Assembly: GCA_963575745.1 (NCBI GenBank)
Contig: CAUYUJ010016299.1
Coordinates: 1-64,000, forward strand
Direction of reading: 5' to 3'
Origin: Prorocentrum cordatum
Taxonomy: Eukaryota > Sar > Dinophyceae > Prorocentrales > Prorocentraceae
Length of the DNA: 64,000 nucleotides
Each line of letters opens with the position of its first letter. Position 1 is the stretch's first letter. The translations under genes were made by a program, and so were the position numbers. This document shows positions 32,699-41,499 of the stretch, one piece after another. The notes under the pieces were generated by a model that did no database searches, was not told the DNA's origin, and saw nothing but the letters and a program-made list of their open reading frames with translations.

Positions 32699-32739
<41 letters not shown>

Positions 32740-33480
32740 CCTTTGCCCCCCACCCAGTCGCCCTCTGCCTCCTCCTCCTCCCCCGGCTCCTCTCGTTGTC
32801 GTCGTCGTCGTCGCCCTCTTCCCCTCCATCCCTTCTCCCTCGCCGGCCCTCGCGCCCCCCCGCGCCCGGCCGACGGGGCAGGGTGCGCGATCCCAGCGGG
32901 CGCTTGAGGCCCCGCCCCGCGCCGGAGAGCGATGCGTCGCATTGGCGGGGCAAGGTTCGGTCGCAGCCTCCAAGTTCTTTCGGCGCGGCCACGCCGCAGA
33001 CGGGGGGGGGGCGCGGGGCGTCGGCCGAGGGCGTGGATTTTCCTCCGCGCCGCCACAGGCAGCGCGCCCTCGCCTTTTACCCCCCGCGCCCCCTTCGACA
33101 CCCTGACGCTTTTACGCCCGAACAAACCTAACACTTTAACACTCCCCCGCCGCCCCCTTCAGGCAAGGCGAGTTGGGCGGTCGGCCTCAGCGGCGAGCGT
33201 CGCCGCCGCCATCTGCCCACAGCTTGTCGTTTTGAGCGTCTCCGTGCTTCGCTGCTCGCGGGTTGGATTGCCCGTGGAATCGGGACACCGGGATCTGCGC
33301 CGGCACTTCCGCGACCCCTGGGCGGTTGCAATGCGGATCCAAAGTCTGGATGGGCATTTTCCATGGGCACCCGTGCATCCTCATCGTGCATTTCGGGCGC
33401 GGACCCTTCGAAACGCGCCAGCGCGGCCTGGCGGTGCACTTGCGCCCTGACGGGGGCGGGGCGAGGGCGGAGGGGGGCTG
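32651..33480. other. TA microsatellite and GC-rich spacer
   Basis: 32699-32741 is a TA repeat. The rest has open frames on both strands without recognisable products. Confidence 0.4.
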
Positions 33481-34261
33481 ATGACTAGCACGAATCAGCG
33501 GCGCCCCTGGCTGCGCCCAGGCCCGGCGAGTCGGCTCTGGAAGTCGGCGCTTTGATTACGCAGGTGATGTCGGCCACTCCTCGGGCAGTTCCCCTGAAAT
33601 CGCAAAGGCGAAGCCCGCCCCCGTGCCCGCGCGCCCGCCTCGGGAGCGCGAGGCCAGAGAGTCCGATGGAGAGGAGCGCGTTGCCGACGGCCATCGCCGC
33701 GCCCGAGGCGCTCGCAGTCGCGGGGATCTTGGGGGGGGGGGGGGGGCCCTCAGAGTCGGATGCCCTTCCGTGGTGTCCGCGGTGGACCCTGAGCTGGGCG
33801 GCGGCGGGGGGGGGCCGACGGCGCCGAGGGCGCCCCCGACCCCCCCGACGGCGGAGACCAGGCTCCCGGCGAGGAGGCCGCCCCAGAGGGAGATGATGCC
33901 CATGCGCGCGCACCGCGCGGGAACACGCATCATCTGGCACGCGCAGTACTTCACGCCCAGGGGCGACAGGACGTGGCCCGACAGCAAGATTACCTTGCAT
34001 GGTGCCGCGCCCAGCCCTGTGATCGCGAGCCTACTTAGAGAAATCAGCTCGAGTTGCAGAGCCTACTCAGCGTGTCAAGGTAGCCGCCCCCCCTCGCCGC
34101 GAGCGCTCAGGGGGCCGCCCTCGGCTGCCCCGCCAGGGGGGGGGGGGGGGGCAGGATTTCCCCCCCGAGCTTCGGCCGCGCACGCAAGGCAGCTGGCGAG
34201 AAATCCCCGGAGTTCGGGCCGCGTTTCGGCCCCTCTGCCGATGCCCCAGGCCCGCGCGCCG
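33481..34261. other. GC-rich region with G/C homopolymers
   Basis: Contains G runs at 33731-33746 and 34138-34150. No supported gene. Confidence 0.4.
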
Positions 34262-34460
34262 CTCAATTTGCTTCGAGCTAATGCGAGCTAACAGAAGCTA
34301 ATGAGGAATAAAAGCTACGGAGAACAAATTCAGCTAATTTAGCGAATTAGCTCTTATAAGCTCTTATTCGCCTCTACTAGCTCGAAGTAGCTCGAAGCTA
34401 ATTTAGCTAGTTAACTAATCAGCTCGAAGCTAATTTAACAAATTACCTAAATAGCTAGAG
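34262..34460. repeat. AGCTAAT-type block (right)
   Basis: AT-rich degenerate repeat of AGCTAATT, GAAGCTAAT and GCTCTTAT words in sharp contrast to the GC-rich neighbours. Confidence 0.65.
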
Positions 34461-35127
34461 GCTACTTCAAGGCAAGAGGGCCCCAAGTTGGCTCCAAGAG
34501 GGCGCCGAGAGGGCCCCGGGAGGGCACGGGGAAGGGCCCCCGAGGGCCCCGAGACGGCTCCAAGAGGCCAGTCTTCTCTGTTTGGATCATTTCAGACATG
34601 CAAGTTTTCCTCCGACTCCGGACCAGAGGATTTGTCTCGCCTTGGGGGGGCTCCTGGAGGGCCCACGCGGGCCCTCCAGCAGCCTGGCGGGCCCGCCCCC
34701 GCCAGGCTCCCCGAGGGCCCGCGCGTTCCCTCCAAGAAGCTCGCCTTGCGCGGCGGGCCTTTTTCCGCAGCCATTTCGGCGCCAGGCCCCTTGCCGCGCA
34801 GTCGCCGGGCCCCCGCCCTCCTCGCGCGGAGCCCCAGAGAAGGGAGGCCCGAGCGGCCCCGGCGACCAGGCACCGTCGGCGGAGATGCTGGGGCGCGCCA
34901 AGTCGCCGGCGAAGCTCAATGCGGAGTCGCTCGCGCGGTTCGGAGAGGCGCCCACGCAGGGCGATGCCGATTTTCCCCTCTGCCCGCGCGCCCACCCTCG
35001 CCCCCGAAGCGGGCGGGGGGAACTGGGGACAGGGGGGGGAGGAGGAATTGAATGACGACGGCCATGATGAAGAGCGGGATGGGGAAGGAGGACGAGCGGG
35101 AGGGGGGGGGGGAGGGGCGGATGGTTA
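34461..35127. repeat. CCAAGAGGGCC-type degenerate repeat and GC-rich flank
   Basis: 34470-34760 is the reverse complement of the TCTTGGGGCC satellite that dominates 41500-43860 and 52800-54880. The rest is GC-rich and unassigned. Confidence 0.5.
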
Positions 35128-36072
35128 TCAAACGAGACGTGGGACCTCAGCGCGTCTCCCAGGATAACCTCGACAAGGTTGCCCGGCTTCGCGCGGAACG
35201 CGCTTTCGAGCTGACACCGCGATCTGCCCCCCGCCCCCCCCCGCCCGCTGTCCAAACTTGCGATCCTTCCGCGACTCCTTCACTCGCTTCTTGCTCTCGC
35301 GCACGGTGATAAGGCCCTCCATCATCGATTCCACGCCGCTCTCTAAGTTCCCGAGCTCCTGCGCCAGTGCGGAGTCGTTTCCGGACTCCTCGAGCGCCGT
35401 CGAGAGCGTCTCCAGCTCCGCGGCGAGGATGCCCTCGATGTCGTGGTCTTGCTCAGCTGCGAGAGCCTCCTCCGTCTTCTCGTCGCCGGCGTCGCCGTCG
35501 AAGCTGCCAAGCTCCGCATTCAGTACCTCGAGCTCGCCGTCGTCGCGCTGGCTGAGCCCGCTCAGGTCCTCCGTCACGCTGGCTTCCTTAAACTGTCATA
35601 TCGCCTTCTTCTTGAGCAGCTGCGCCCCAGGTCGGTTGAAGGTGATCGGCATCCTGCGGTCGAACATGTTAGGTCGCCGTGCCGTATAGTTAATCACCTG
35701 GCCTCGTCTGGCCGGTTCGTCCACGCCCATCGTCGCAAGCACCTCCATCAAACGATTGATGCCCGCCATCATGTCATGCTCCTCCCACTGACCGCACGCC
35801 CCCTCAAAAGTCTCGCCGTCCTCCTGGGCCGCCTCTGCGGCGACGTCCACGTCCGGCCTCTCGTCTGGCACCCACGTCCACGGTTTCGCGCGCAGCTCCA
35901 CCATCGGGATGGACTCGCCCAGCGTCTTCGCCGGGCCTGTCAGGCACCTCGCCATGCGAGCTGACCACGACCAGCGCACGTCCAGGTTGATCCCTTTGGT
36001 CCACACCGCCACGTCCTTCTTGTAACTTCGCCATCGCCCTGGGGATCCGCCCCACGTCGGGATCTCTTCCAA
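35128..36072 (-). pseudogene. copia-type gag
   Basis: The 158-codon frame (36072-35596) starts at MEEIPTWGGSPGRWRSYKKD and continues VRWSWSARMARCLTGPAKTL, INRLMEVLATMGVDEPARRG and VINYTARRP. A frame change near 35590 leads to the 149-codon frame with an acidic helical region (AELETLSTALEESGNDSALA) and ITVRESKKRVKESRKDRKFG. Both blocks are of the type I know from copia-like gag in dinoflagellates (PTW-x-G...WRSYK near the start, REAKKR...RKDRGF near the zinc-knuckle junction). The zinc knuckle itself is not visible. Position next to the primer site fits gag. Confidence 0.7.
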
Positions 36073-36346
36073 GTCGCGGCATGTCCATTGCGGCGCCTGG
36101 ACTCAACTCGTCGAAGATCGCACATGCCATGATGATCCCCCACCTCCGCTTCGCCTCGGAGGAAGAGCGTCCGGGCTGAGCACGCCTGCGCACATCGCCG
36201 GATGTAGCCCTGGTGACGACGCATGCCGCATCGTTCCCGTCGTCGTCGTCGTCCGTGTACACGTCCTTCTTGTCAAGAAGATTTCCCTGTTTCTGCATTC
36301 CTTCAGGTAGAACCTCGCTGCTGCTGCCGCACAGCTGGCGCGCCAC

Positions 36347-36363
36347 CACACGCTCCGCTACCA
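36347..36363 (-). other. Primer-binding site (initiator tRNA-Met-like)
   Basis: Minus strand reads TGGTAGCGGAGCGTGTGG one base after the 5' LTR. Eukaryotic initiator-Met acceptor ends give TGGTAGCAGAG or TGGTATCAGAG, so 10-11 of the first 11-12 bases agree. Confidence 0.6.
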
Positions 36364-36364
36364 C

Positions 36365-36613
36365 TGTGGAACCGGGAAGTTTTGGGCCTTCGCTCCTCCG
36401 GAACCGCAGCTGGGTCCGGCGGCGGAGCCCGCCAGGGCTCAAGAGCGAGGAGGCCCTGTTCTGTCCCTCGGCACACGCGTCCGTATGCCAAAATGCTCTC
36501 AAGCCGGCTCGAGCCGAGCCACCATCAGAAGGCGAGAGGGGAAAAGGAGGGGGAAGGGCACGATAAGAGGGTGAGCAGGGGACAGATCCACTAGGAGCCC
36601 GTCGGTTTTTACA
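36365..36613 (-). repeat. LTR (5' LTR of the minus-strand element)
   Basis: Begins TGTGGAACCGGG and ends TTTTTACA in + coordinates. Shares long exact runs with 26641-26888, such as CCGTATGCCAAAATGCTCTC. Confidence 0.75.
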
Positions 36614-36783
36614 CCTACGACACGGACAGGAGGGGAGACAAGTAATCTGCATATTACAATACTTTCTTTTCTTTATTCCATCAGTTGCTGGATTATTCAT
36701 CCGATAACTCCAGGCACAGCCGACCACGCTGGGTGGACGCCGGCGTGTCGCAGATTTGCTGGGAGACTAGCCCGCATCTCATC

Positions 36784-36804
36784 GGAGCCCCATTTTGGCT
36801 CAAG
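36784..36804 (+). other. Relict dinoflagellate spliced-leader sequence
   Basis: CCATTTTGGCTCAAG (36790-36804) is identical to the last 15 bases of the spliced leader. The preceding TCGGAGCC matches its 5' part (TCCGTAG) with substitutions and a 2-nt insertion. An ATG follows immediately (36805). Confidence 0.7.
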
Positions 36805-37067
36805 ATGCGCCTGCTTTTTCGACAGGGCAGGGACTCTACAAAGAGTCAAAAGGCCAGGGAACGAAATGGGGGACCAACGCGAGATCAGAGCCAACAGCCG
36901 CTGGGTCCCCCAATTTGTCATACAGACACGTTCGCACTGGCAGTACTGAACCTGTGGACCGATTTGCCTTGGGGTCCAATCCTTGCATCACCCTGCGGAG
37001 TCTGTACTTGGCAATGGTCGAGTCTGGACGCCAGCGACATACATTGTGCAGGTGGCCGACACTTGTG
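36805..37067 (+). CDS. ORF behind the spliced-leader relic, unknown
   Basis: Frame from the ATG at 36805 (MRLLFRQGRDSTKSQKARER) to the TGA at 37066-37068. 87 codons, no recognised domain. The minus strand of the same stretch is also open (CIACWASNNFRFELYK, HSFTSVGHLHNVCRWRPD) and may be the truly coding one. The only positive evidence for the + frame is its position directly after the leader relic. Confidence 0.25.
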
Positions 37068-37068
37068 A

Positions 37069-37489
37069 ACGAGTGAGACCCCCATCGCTTGCAGAACACA
37101 AACCTACCAATACGCAAAACTATCTGGCCGAACCCGTTCGCGGCCGGACACGGAGCTTTATAAAGCTCGAACCTGAAGTTGTTGGAGGCCCAGCATGCAA
37201 TGCACCGAAAACGCTGCAGATCCTGACCCGATGCCAACTCATGTTGGACCCCCGATGGCGGCATCACAACGGAGGCAAGAGGAAGGGGTAGGAGGAGGAC
37301 GACGACGAGGAGAACGACGAGGAGGGACAGAAGCAGCAACGGATGCCAGAGCCAAAGCGGCAAGCTTTCATCCCCGTATCTGCGCTTGTTCCTGCTACCG
37401 CTCTGGCCCCCGTTCCTGTTTATGGTGCTGCTGCTGGTCCTCCTCCATACTGCTATTCATCCTGTCCTCCCTCCTCCTCCTCCTCATCG
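37069..37489. other. Unassigned
   Basis: No supported gene beyond the minus frame mentioned for 36805-37067. Pyrimidine-rich toward the microsatellite. Confidence 0.35.
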
Positions 37490-37547
37490 AAATAATCATC
37501 ATCATCACCACCATCATCATCATCATCATCATCAGCAGCAGCATCAG

Positions 37548-37579
<32 letters not shown>

Positions 37580-38115
37580 GCAGCATCAACATCATCATCA
37601 GCCTCATCAGCATCATCAGCGTCATCACCATCACAATCTCCAGTCGTCAGCATCACCATCATCATCAGTATCATCAGCATCAGCATAGTCGACATCATGA
37701 TCATCACCAGCATCATCAGCATCGTCATCAGCATGAGCGTCATCAACATCATTATCAGCATCCTAATCATCAGCATCACCATCAACGACAACATCATCAT
37801 GATCATCATGGTCACCGTCATCACAATCCTCAGCATCCTCAATCATCATCTTCATCAGCATCAGCATCAGCATCATCGTCATCATCATCACATTCATCAT
37901 CAACATCATCATCATCAGCATCATCATTATCATCACCGTCATCATTATCGTCATCGTCATCATAGTCATCGTTGTCGTTGTCATCGTCAGCATCGGTATC
38001 AACAACATCAGCATCAGTATCATCATCACCATCACCATCATCACCATCACCATCACCATCACCATGATCATCACCAGCAGCAGCTTCAGCATCAGCATCG
38101 TCATCATCATCCTTT
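37490..38115. repeat. CAT/CATCAT microsatellite
   Basis: CAT and CAG triplets, with imperfect longer duplications. Confidence 0.93.
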
Positions 38116-38184
38116 TCCTTCTCCTCAGGGAGACGACCTCTTCGTTTTGTCATCCTTCTCCTGATCTTCCTGCCTTGTGGGGAG

Positions 38185-38325
38185 ACGGTGGTCGGCCTGC
38201 TTGGCCAATTCGATGGCCTGCCTGTACGCATGCCCCCTGCGGTACGCCTCCATGGCGTTCGGCAGGTGGCCCATGCGCTCGTAGAGCTCCCCGACCCGGT
38301 CGAACATAGACGCGGAGGCCAAGCC
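38185..38325 (-). CDS. TPR exon resembling IFT172 (intraflagellar transport)
   Basis: Minus strand, after an acceptor-like CGTCCAG, reads VVQGLASASMFDRVGELYER, MGHLPNAMEAYRRGHAYRQA and IELAKQADHRLPTR. The pattern DRVGELYER...NAMEAYRRGHAYRQAIELA resembles a TPR-like repeat of IFT172-type proteins (LYEK...AxExYKKGxAxxKAVELAR). It could equally come from another WD40/TPR IFT subunit. It is followed by ACAAG|GCAGG, a possible GC donor of the sort dinoflagellates use. Isolated between microsatellites: neighbouring exons are not seen, although an acidic minus frame at 38440-38530 (KQGRIWNEDGGSDDSGDLDD) after a CTGCAG site could be one. Confidence 0.4.
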
Positions 38326-38344
38326 CTGGACCACCTGGACGCCC

Positions 38345-38445
38345 TCCCCCTCCTGCGCCTTCTACTCCACCTCCCCCTCCTCCCCCTCCTCCTCCTCCTC
38401 CTCCTCCTCCTCCTCCTCCTCCTCCTGCTCGTCTTCATCGTCATC
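38345..38445. repeat. TCC microsatellite
   Basis: CTC triplets. On the minus strand this gives a poly-Glu frame. Confidence 0.85.
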
Positions 38446-38689
38446 TTCGTCCTCGTGCACGTCATCCAAATCACCCGAATCATCACTTCCCCCATCCTCG
38501 TTCCAGATCCTCCCCTGCTTCTGCAGGAAGGAAGGGAAGAAAGAGGAGATGCAGGGGGGCGGAACGACGCTTGCTGCGGGCAAGATTTATGTGAATATCC
38601 ACGGCGCCTCGGATTTTCAGAACACGATTCCTAGAAACCTGAGACGCAGTGGTATGGATAAAATCTGGCCCCTACCGAAGCCAGTGTTG

Positions 38690-39040
38690 TATATATATAT
38701 ATCTATATATACATACACGCATGCATGCATGCATGCATACATACATACAAACAAATAGACTTACGCACATGCATACATGCACACGTCTATACATACATAC
38801 ATACATACATACATACATACATACATACATGCATACATACATACATACATACATACATACATACATACATACATGCATACATACATGCATACATACATAC
38901 ATACATACATACATACATACATACATGCGTACATACATACGTACATACGTACATACGTACATACGTACATGCATACATAAATACATACATGCATGCATAC
39001 ATGCATGCATGCATGCATACATACATACATACGTACATAC
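38690..39040. repeat. CATA/CATG tetranucleotide array
   Basis: ATAC/ATGC tetranucleotides for about 350 bp. Tyr/His/Ile or Met/Tyr/Val/Cys frames are artefacts. Confidence 0.95.
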
Positions 39041-39078
39041 TAGAACCACCGCGCGCTTCGCGCGCGCTCAAATTCTAG
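39040..39078. repeat. CTAGAACC hairpin, copy 1
   Basis: CTAGAACC...GCGCGCTTCGCGCGC...TTCTAG at the end of a CATA array. A near-identical copy at 52690-52730 also ends a CATA-type tract. Confidence 0.7.
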
Positions 39079-39480
39079 CTAGGCTTGATAGGCTAACTCA
39101 TGTCATCTCATGTTGGTCGCTTCTTGCGTCCAGGGACTCCCTTGGAAGCCCTGCGCAAGCCTCGGAATCGTATAGAAAGGGAAACGCGGAAACGCAGAAA
39201 TCATTAAGTTCCTTTAGGTATTCAACGATTTGGGGCCCTCTAAGGCTTCCTGGGTTCTTTTTTGGGAGATGAAGGGGGGTCTGAATTGTGGTCTGCTGTG
39301 CAAGACTGGACTGGGGGCCAAACTTGAAAAAAATAGGAATTGTGGGATTTCCACGTTTTTACAGATCCTCGGCGCTGTTCGGCGCTGGTTTTCCCCATTT
39401 CCTAGGGTGGGGTTATTGTTATTACTTGGACGGCGCGGACTCCAACCAGAACCAGAACCTCTCCTCTCCTCACTCCTCCT
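39079..39480. other. Unique spacer with satellite-related segment
   Basis: No gene. 39230-39420 (TGAAAAAAATAGGAATTGTG, GATCCTCGG) is related to the AT-rich landmark of the TCTTGGGGCC satellite near 41760-41825. Confidence 0.4.
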
Positions 39481-39499
39481 CCTCCTTCCCCTCTTCCTC

Positions 39500-39600
39500 C
39501 TCAAACTTACTCATGCACAGACTTACTCTTACTCAGACTCATTTATACTCAGACCTAGTCATAGTCAGACTCACTCATACTCAGACTTTCTCATGATCCG
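39500..39600. repeat. 16-bp minisatellite TTACTCATACTCAGAC (array 1)
   Basis: Degenerate tandem units. A longer array is at 40265-40590. Confidence 0.75.
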
Positions 39601-39659
39601 ATTCATTACCCCAGTGCGACCCTACCTAGAAGTTGGAGCCCCTAGGAAAGCAGCATTCG

Positions 39660-40145
39660 TCGCTGTGCTATGCTATGCTATGCTATGCCATGCTATGCTG
39701 CGCTATGCTATGCTATGCTATGCTATGCTATGCTATGGTATGCTGCGCTATGCTATGATATGCTATGCTAAGCTATGTAATGCTGCGCTGTGCTATGCTA
39801 AGCTATGTTATAGTATGATATGATATGCTAAGTTGCGCTGTGGTATGCTCGGCTCTGCTATGCTATGCTATGCTGCGCTGTGCTATGCTATGCTGTGCTG
39901 TGCTATGTTATGCTGTGCTGTGCTGTGTTATGTTATGCTATGCTGGGCTACGCTATGATATGCTGTGCTGCGCTATGCTATGCTACGCTATGCTATTATA
40001 TGCTGTACCCTGCTCTGCTAAAGCTCAGCGAAGGTAAGATGAAGGTAAGCTAAGCTAAGATAAACCTGAGTTAATATGAAGCTAAGTTAAGCTAAGCTAA
40101 GATGAAATAAGCTAAGCTAAGATGAGATACGCAACGCTAAACTAA
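39660..40145. repeat. TGCTA pentanucleotide arrays
   Basis: GCTAT/GCTGC pentamers (39660-40020), then GCTAA/GATAA pentamers (40020-40145). Cys/Tyr/Ala/Met-rich frames are artefacts. Confidence 0.9.
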
Positions 40146-40264
40146 GGGGACGTAACTGGGGGAACCGCGGGGCGGATAGTGGGGGAACCGCCCGGGGCGC
40201 TTTCCACTGCCCGGTCCCTGCAAGCCCAGAGAGTAAGAACCCTTCTAGGCAGAGCCCAGGTAGG

Positions 40265-40590
40265 GAATTTATACTCAGACCAAGTCATACTCAGATTTAT
40301 TCATACTCAGTCTCGCTATCCTAAGATGGGGTTCTTGTTATTACTTGGACGCCTCCTACTCCTCCCCCTCCTTCTTCTTCTTGTCCCCTCCTCTTCTCGT
40401 CTCCTCCTACTCGGACTCACTCATACTCAGACTTACTCATACCCAGACTTACTCATACACAGACTTTCCCATACACAGACTTACTCATACTCAGACTTAC
40501 TCATACCCAGACGTACTCATACACATACCTACTCAGACTCAGACCTACGCATACTCAGACCTTCTCTTAGTCTGATTTACTCAACACACA
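40265..40590. repeat. 16-bp minisatellite TTACTCATACTCAGAC (array 2)
   Basis: About 15-20 degenerate units interrupted by TCC-rich sequence at 40350-40405. Confidence 0.8.
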
Positions 40591-40601
40591 TCATATTTGG
40601 A

Positions 40602-41275
40602 GGATGTCTCAGGCGGGGCGCTGGTTCCAGCACCCCTAAGGGGAGCCGCCAGGGGTGTTTGCACGGGCCCGTTCGCGGCCATTTTGTGGGGATGTCTCAA
40701 GCGGTTTGCCATTTTTCATGCTCAACATCCTTCTCTTGGAGAGCAGATTGTGAGGATGTCTGAGGCGGGGCGCTGGTTTCAGCACCCCTACGGGGAGCCG
40801 CCAGGGGTGTTTGCACTGGCTCGCTCGCGGCCATGTTGTGGGGATGTCTCAAGCGGTTTGCTTGTTTTCATGCTCAACATCTTCTGCTTTCAGAGCAGAT
40901 TGTGAGGATGTCTGAGGCGGGGCGCTGGTTTCAGCACCTCTAAGGGGAGCCGCCAGGGGTGTTTGCACGGGCCCTTTCGCGGCCATTTTGTTGGGATGTC
41001 TCAAGCGGTTTGCTCGTTTTCATGCTCAACATCCTTGGTTTTCAGAGGAGGTTTTGAGGATGTCTCAGGCGGGGCGCTGGTTTCAGCACCCCTAAAGGGA
41101 GCCGCCAGGGGGTAGAACACGGGCCCGTTCGCGGCCAGTTTGTGGGGATGTCTCAAGCGGTTTGCCTTTTTTCATGGCCAACACCCTTGGCTTTCAGAGC
41201 AGATTTTGAGGATGTCTCAGGCGGGGCGCTGCCAGGGGTGTTTGCACGGGCCCGTTCGCGGCCAGCTTGAGGAGG
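40602..41275. repeat. 152-bp tandem repeat, about 4.4 copies
   Basis: GGATGTCT(C/G)AGGCGGGGCGCTGG starts at 40602, 40754, 40906, 41058 and 41210, an exact 152-bp period. Units also contain GGGAGCCGCCAGGGGTGTTT and CGCGGCCATTTTGTGGGGAT. The last unit is truncated. Confidence 0.92.
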
Positions 41276-41499
41276 GGGAATGAATGGGAGGCTCATGTTC
41301 AATCATACTCAAAGCTCACTCTGACTCATACCAACTCACTCGCATTAGGATTCACTTGTCTTCGTCGGCCCTGTCGCCCACGTGGACGCGCTATTATAGT
41401 CAAGCGCTCATGAACAGCCGCTCGCTATTGCATGACATAAAACATGAGATGCACATATGGGGAACTCCACGCAGTGAGTAATTGTTTGTGCCTCGCGGG
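41276..41499. other. Unique spacer
   Basis: No gene seen. Confidence 0.4.

Larger units (their letters stand above)
26641..36613 (-). mobile_element. Ty1/copia-type LTR retroelement with nested sequence
   Basis: Two direct repeats of 248 and 249 bp with TG...CA ends bound minus-strand gag (35128-36072) and RT/RNase H (27283 to about 28580). The 5' LTR is at the right. Next to it is TGGTAGCGGAGCG, close to the complement of an initiator tRNA-Met 3' end, the usual copia primer site. Flanks give an imperfect 5-bp target duplication (GCTAC at 26636-26640, CCTAC at 36614-36618). Protease and integrase were not found, and no polypurine tract is evident beside the left LTR. The LTRs are about 90% identical by eye. 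The 10-kb length is inflated by a + strand gene block at about 29560-34460. Confidence 0.7.

Noticed and set aside
26561-36640. 15-mer ACAGGAGGGGAGACA outside both LTRs as a target duplication
   Set aside because: It is 65 bp from one LTR and 12 bp from the other, not adjacent, so it is not a target-site duplication. It remains unexplained.
38690-39040. Tyr/Ile/His-rich ORFs over 100 codons
   Set aside because: Encoded by ATAC tetranucleotide repeats, with no start context or similarity.
40602-41275. CRISPR-like regular repeat
   Set aside because: Units are contiguous 152-bp tandem copies without unique spacers, and the genome is eukaryotic.
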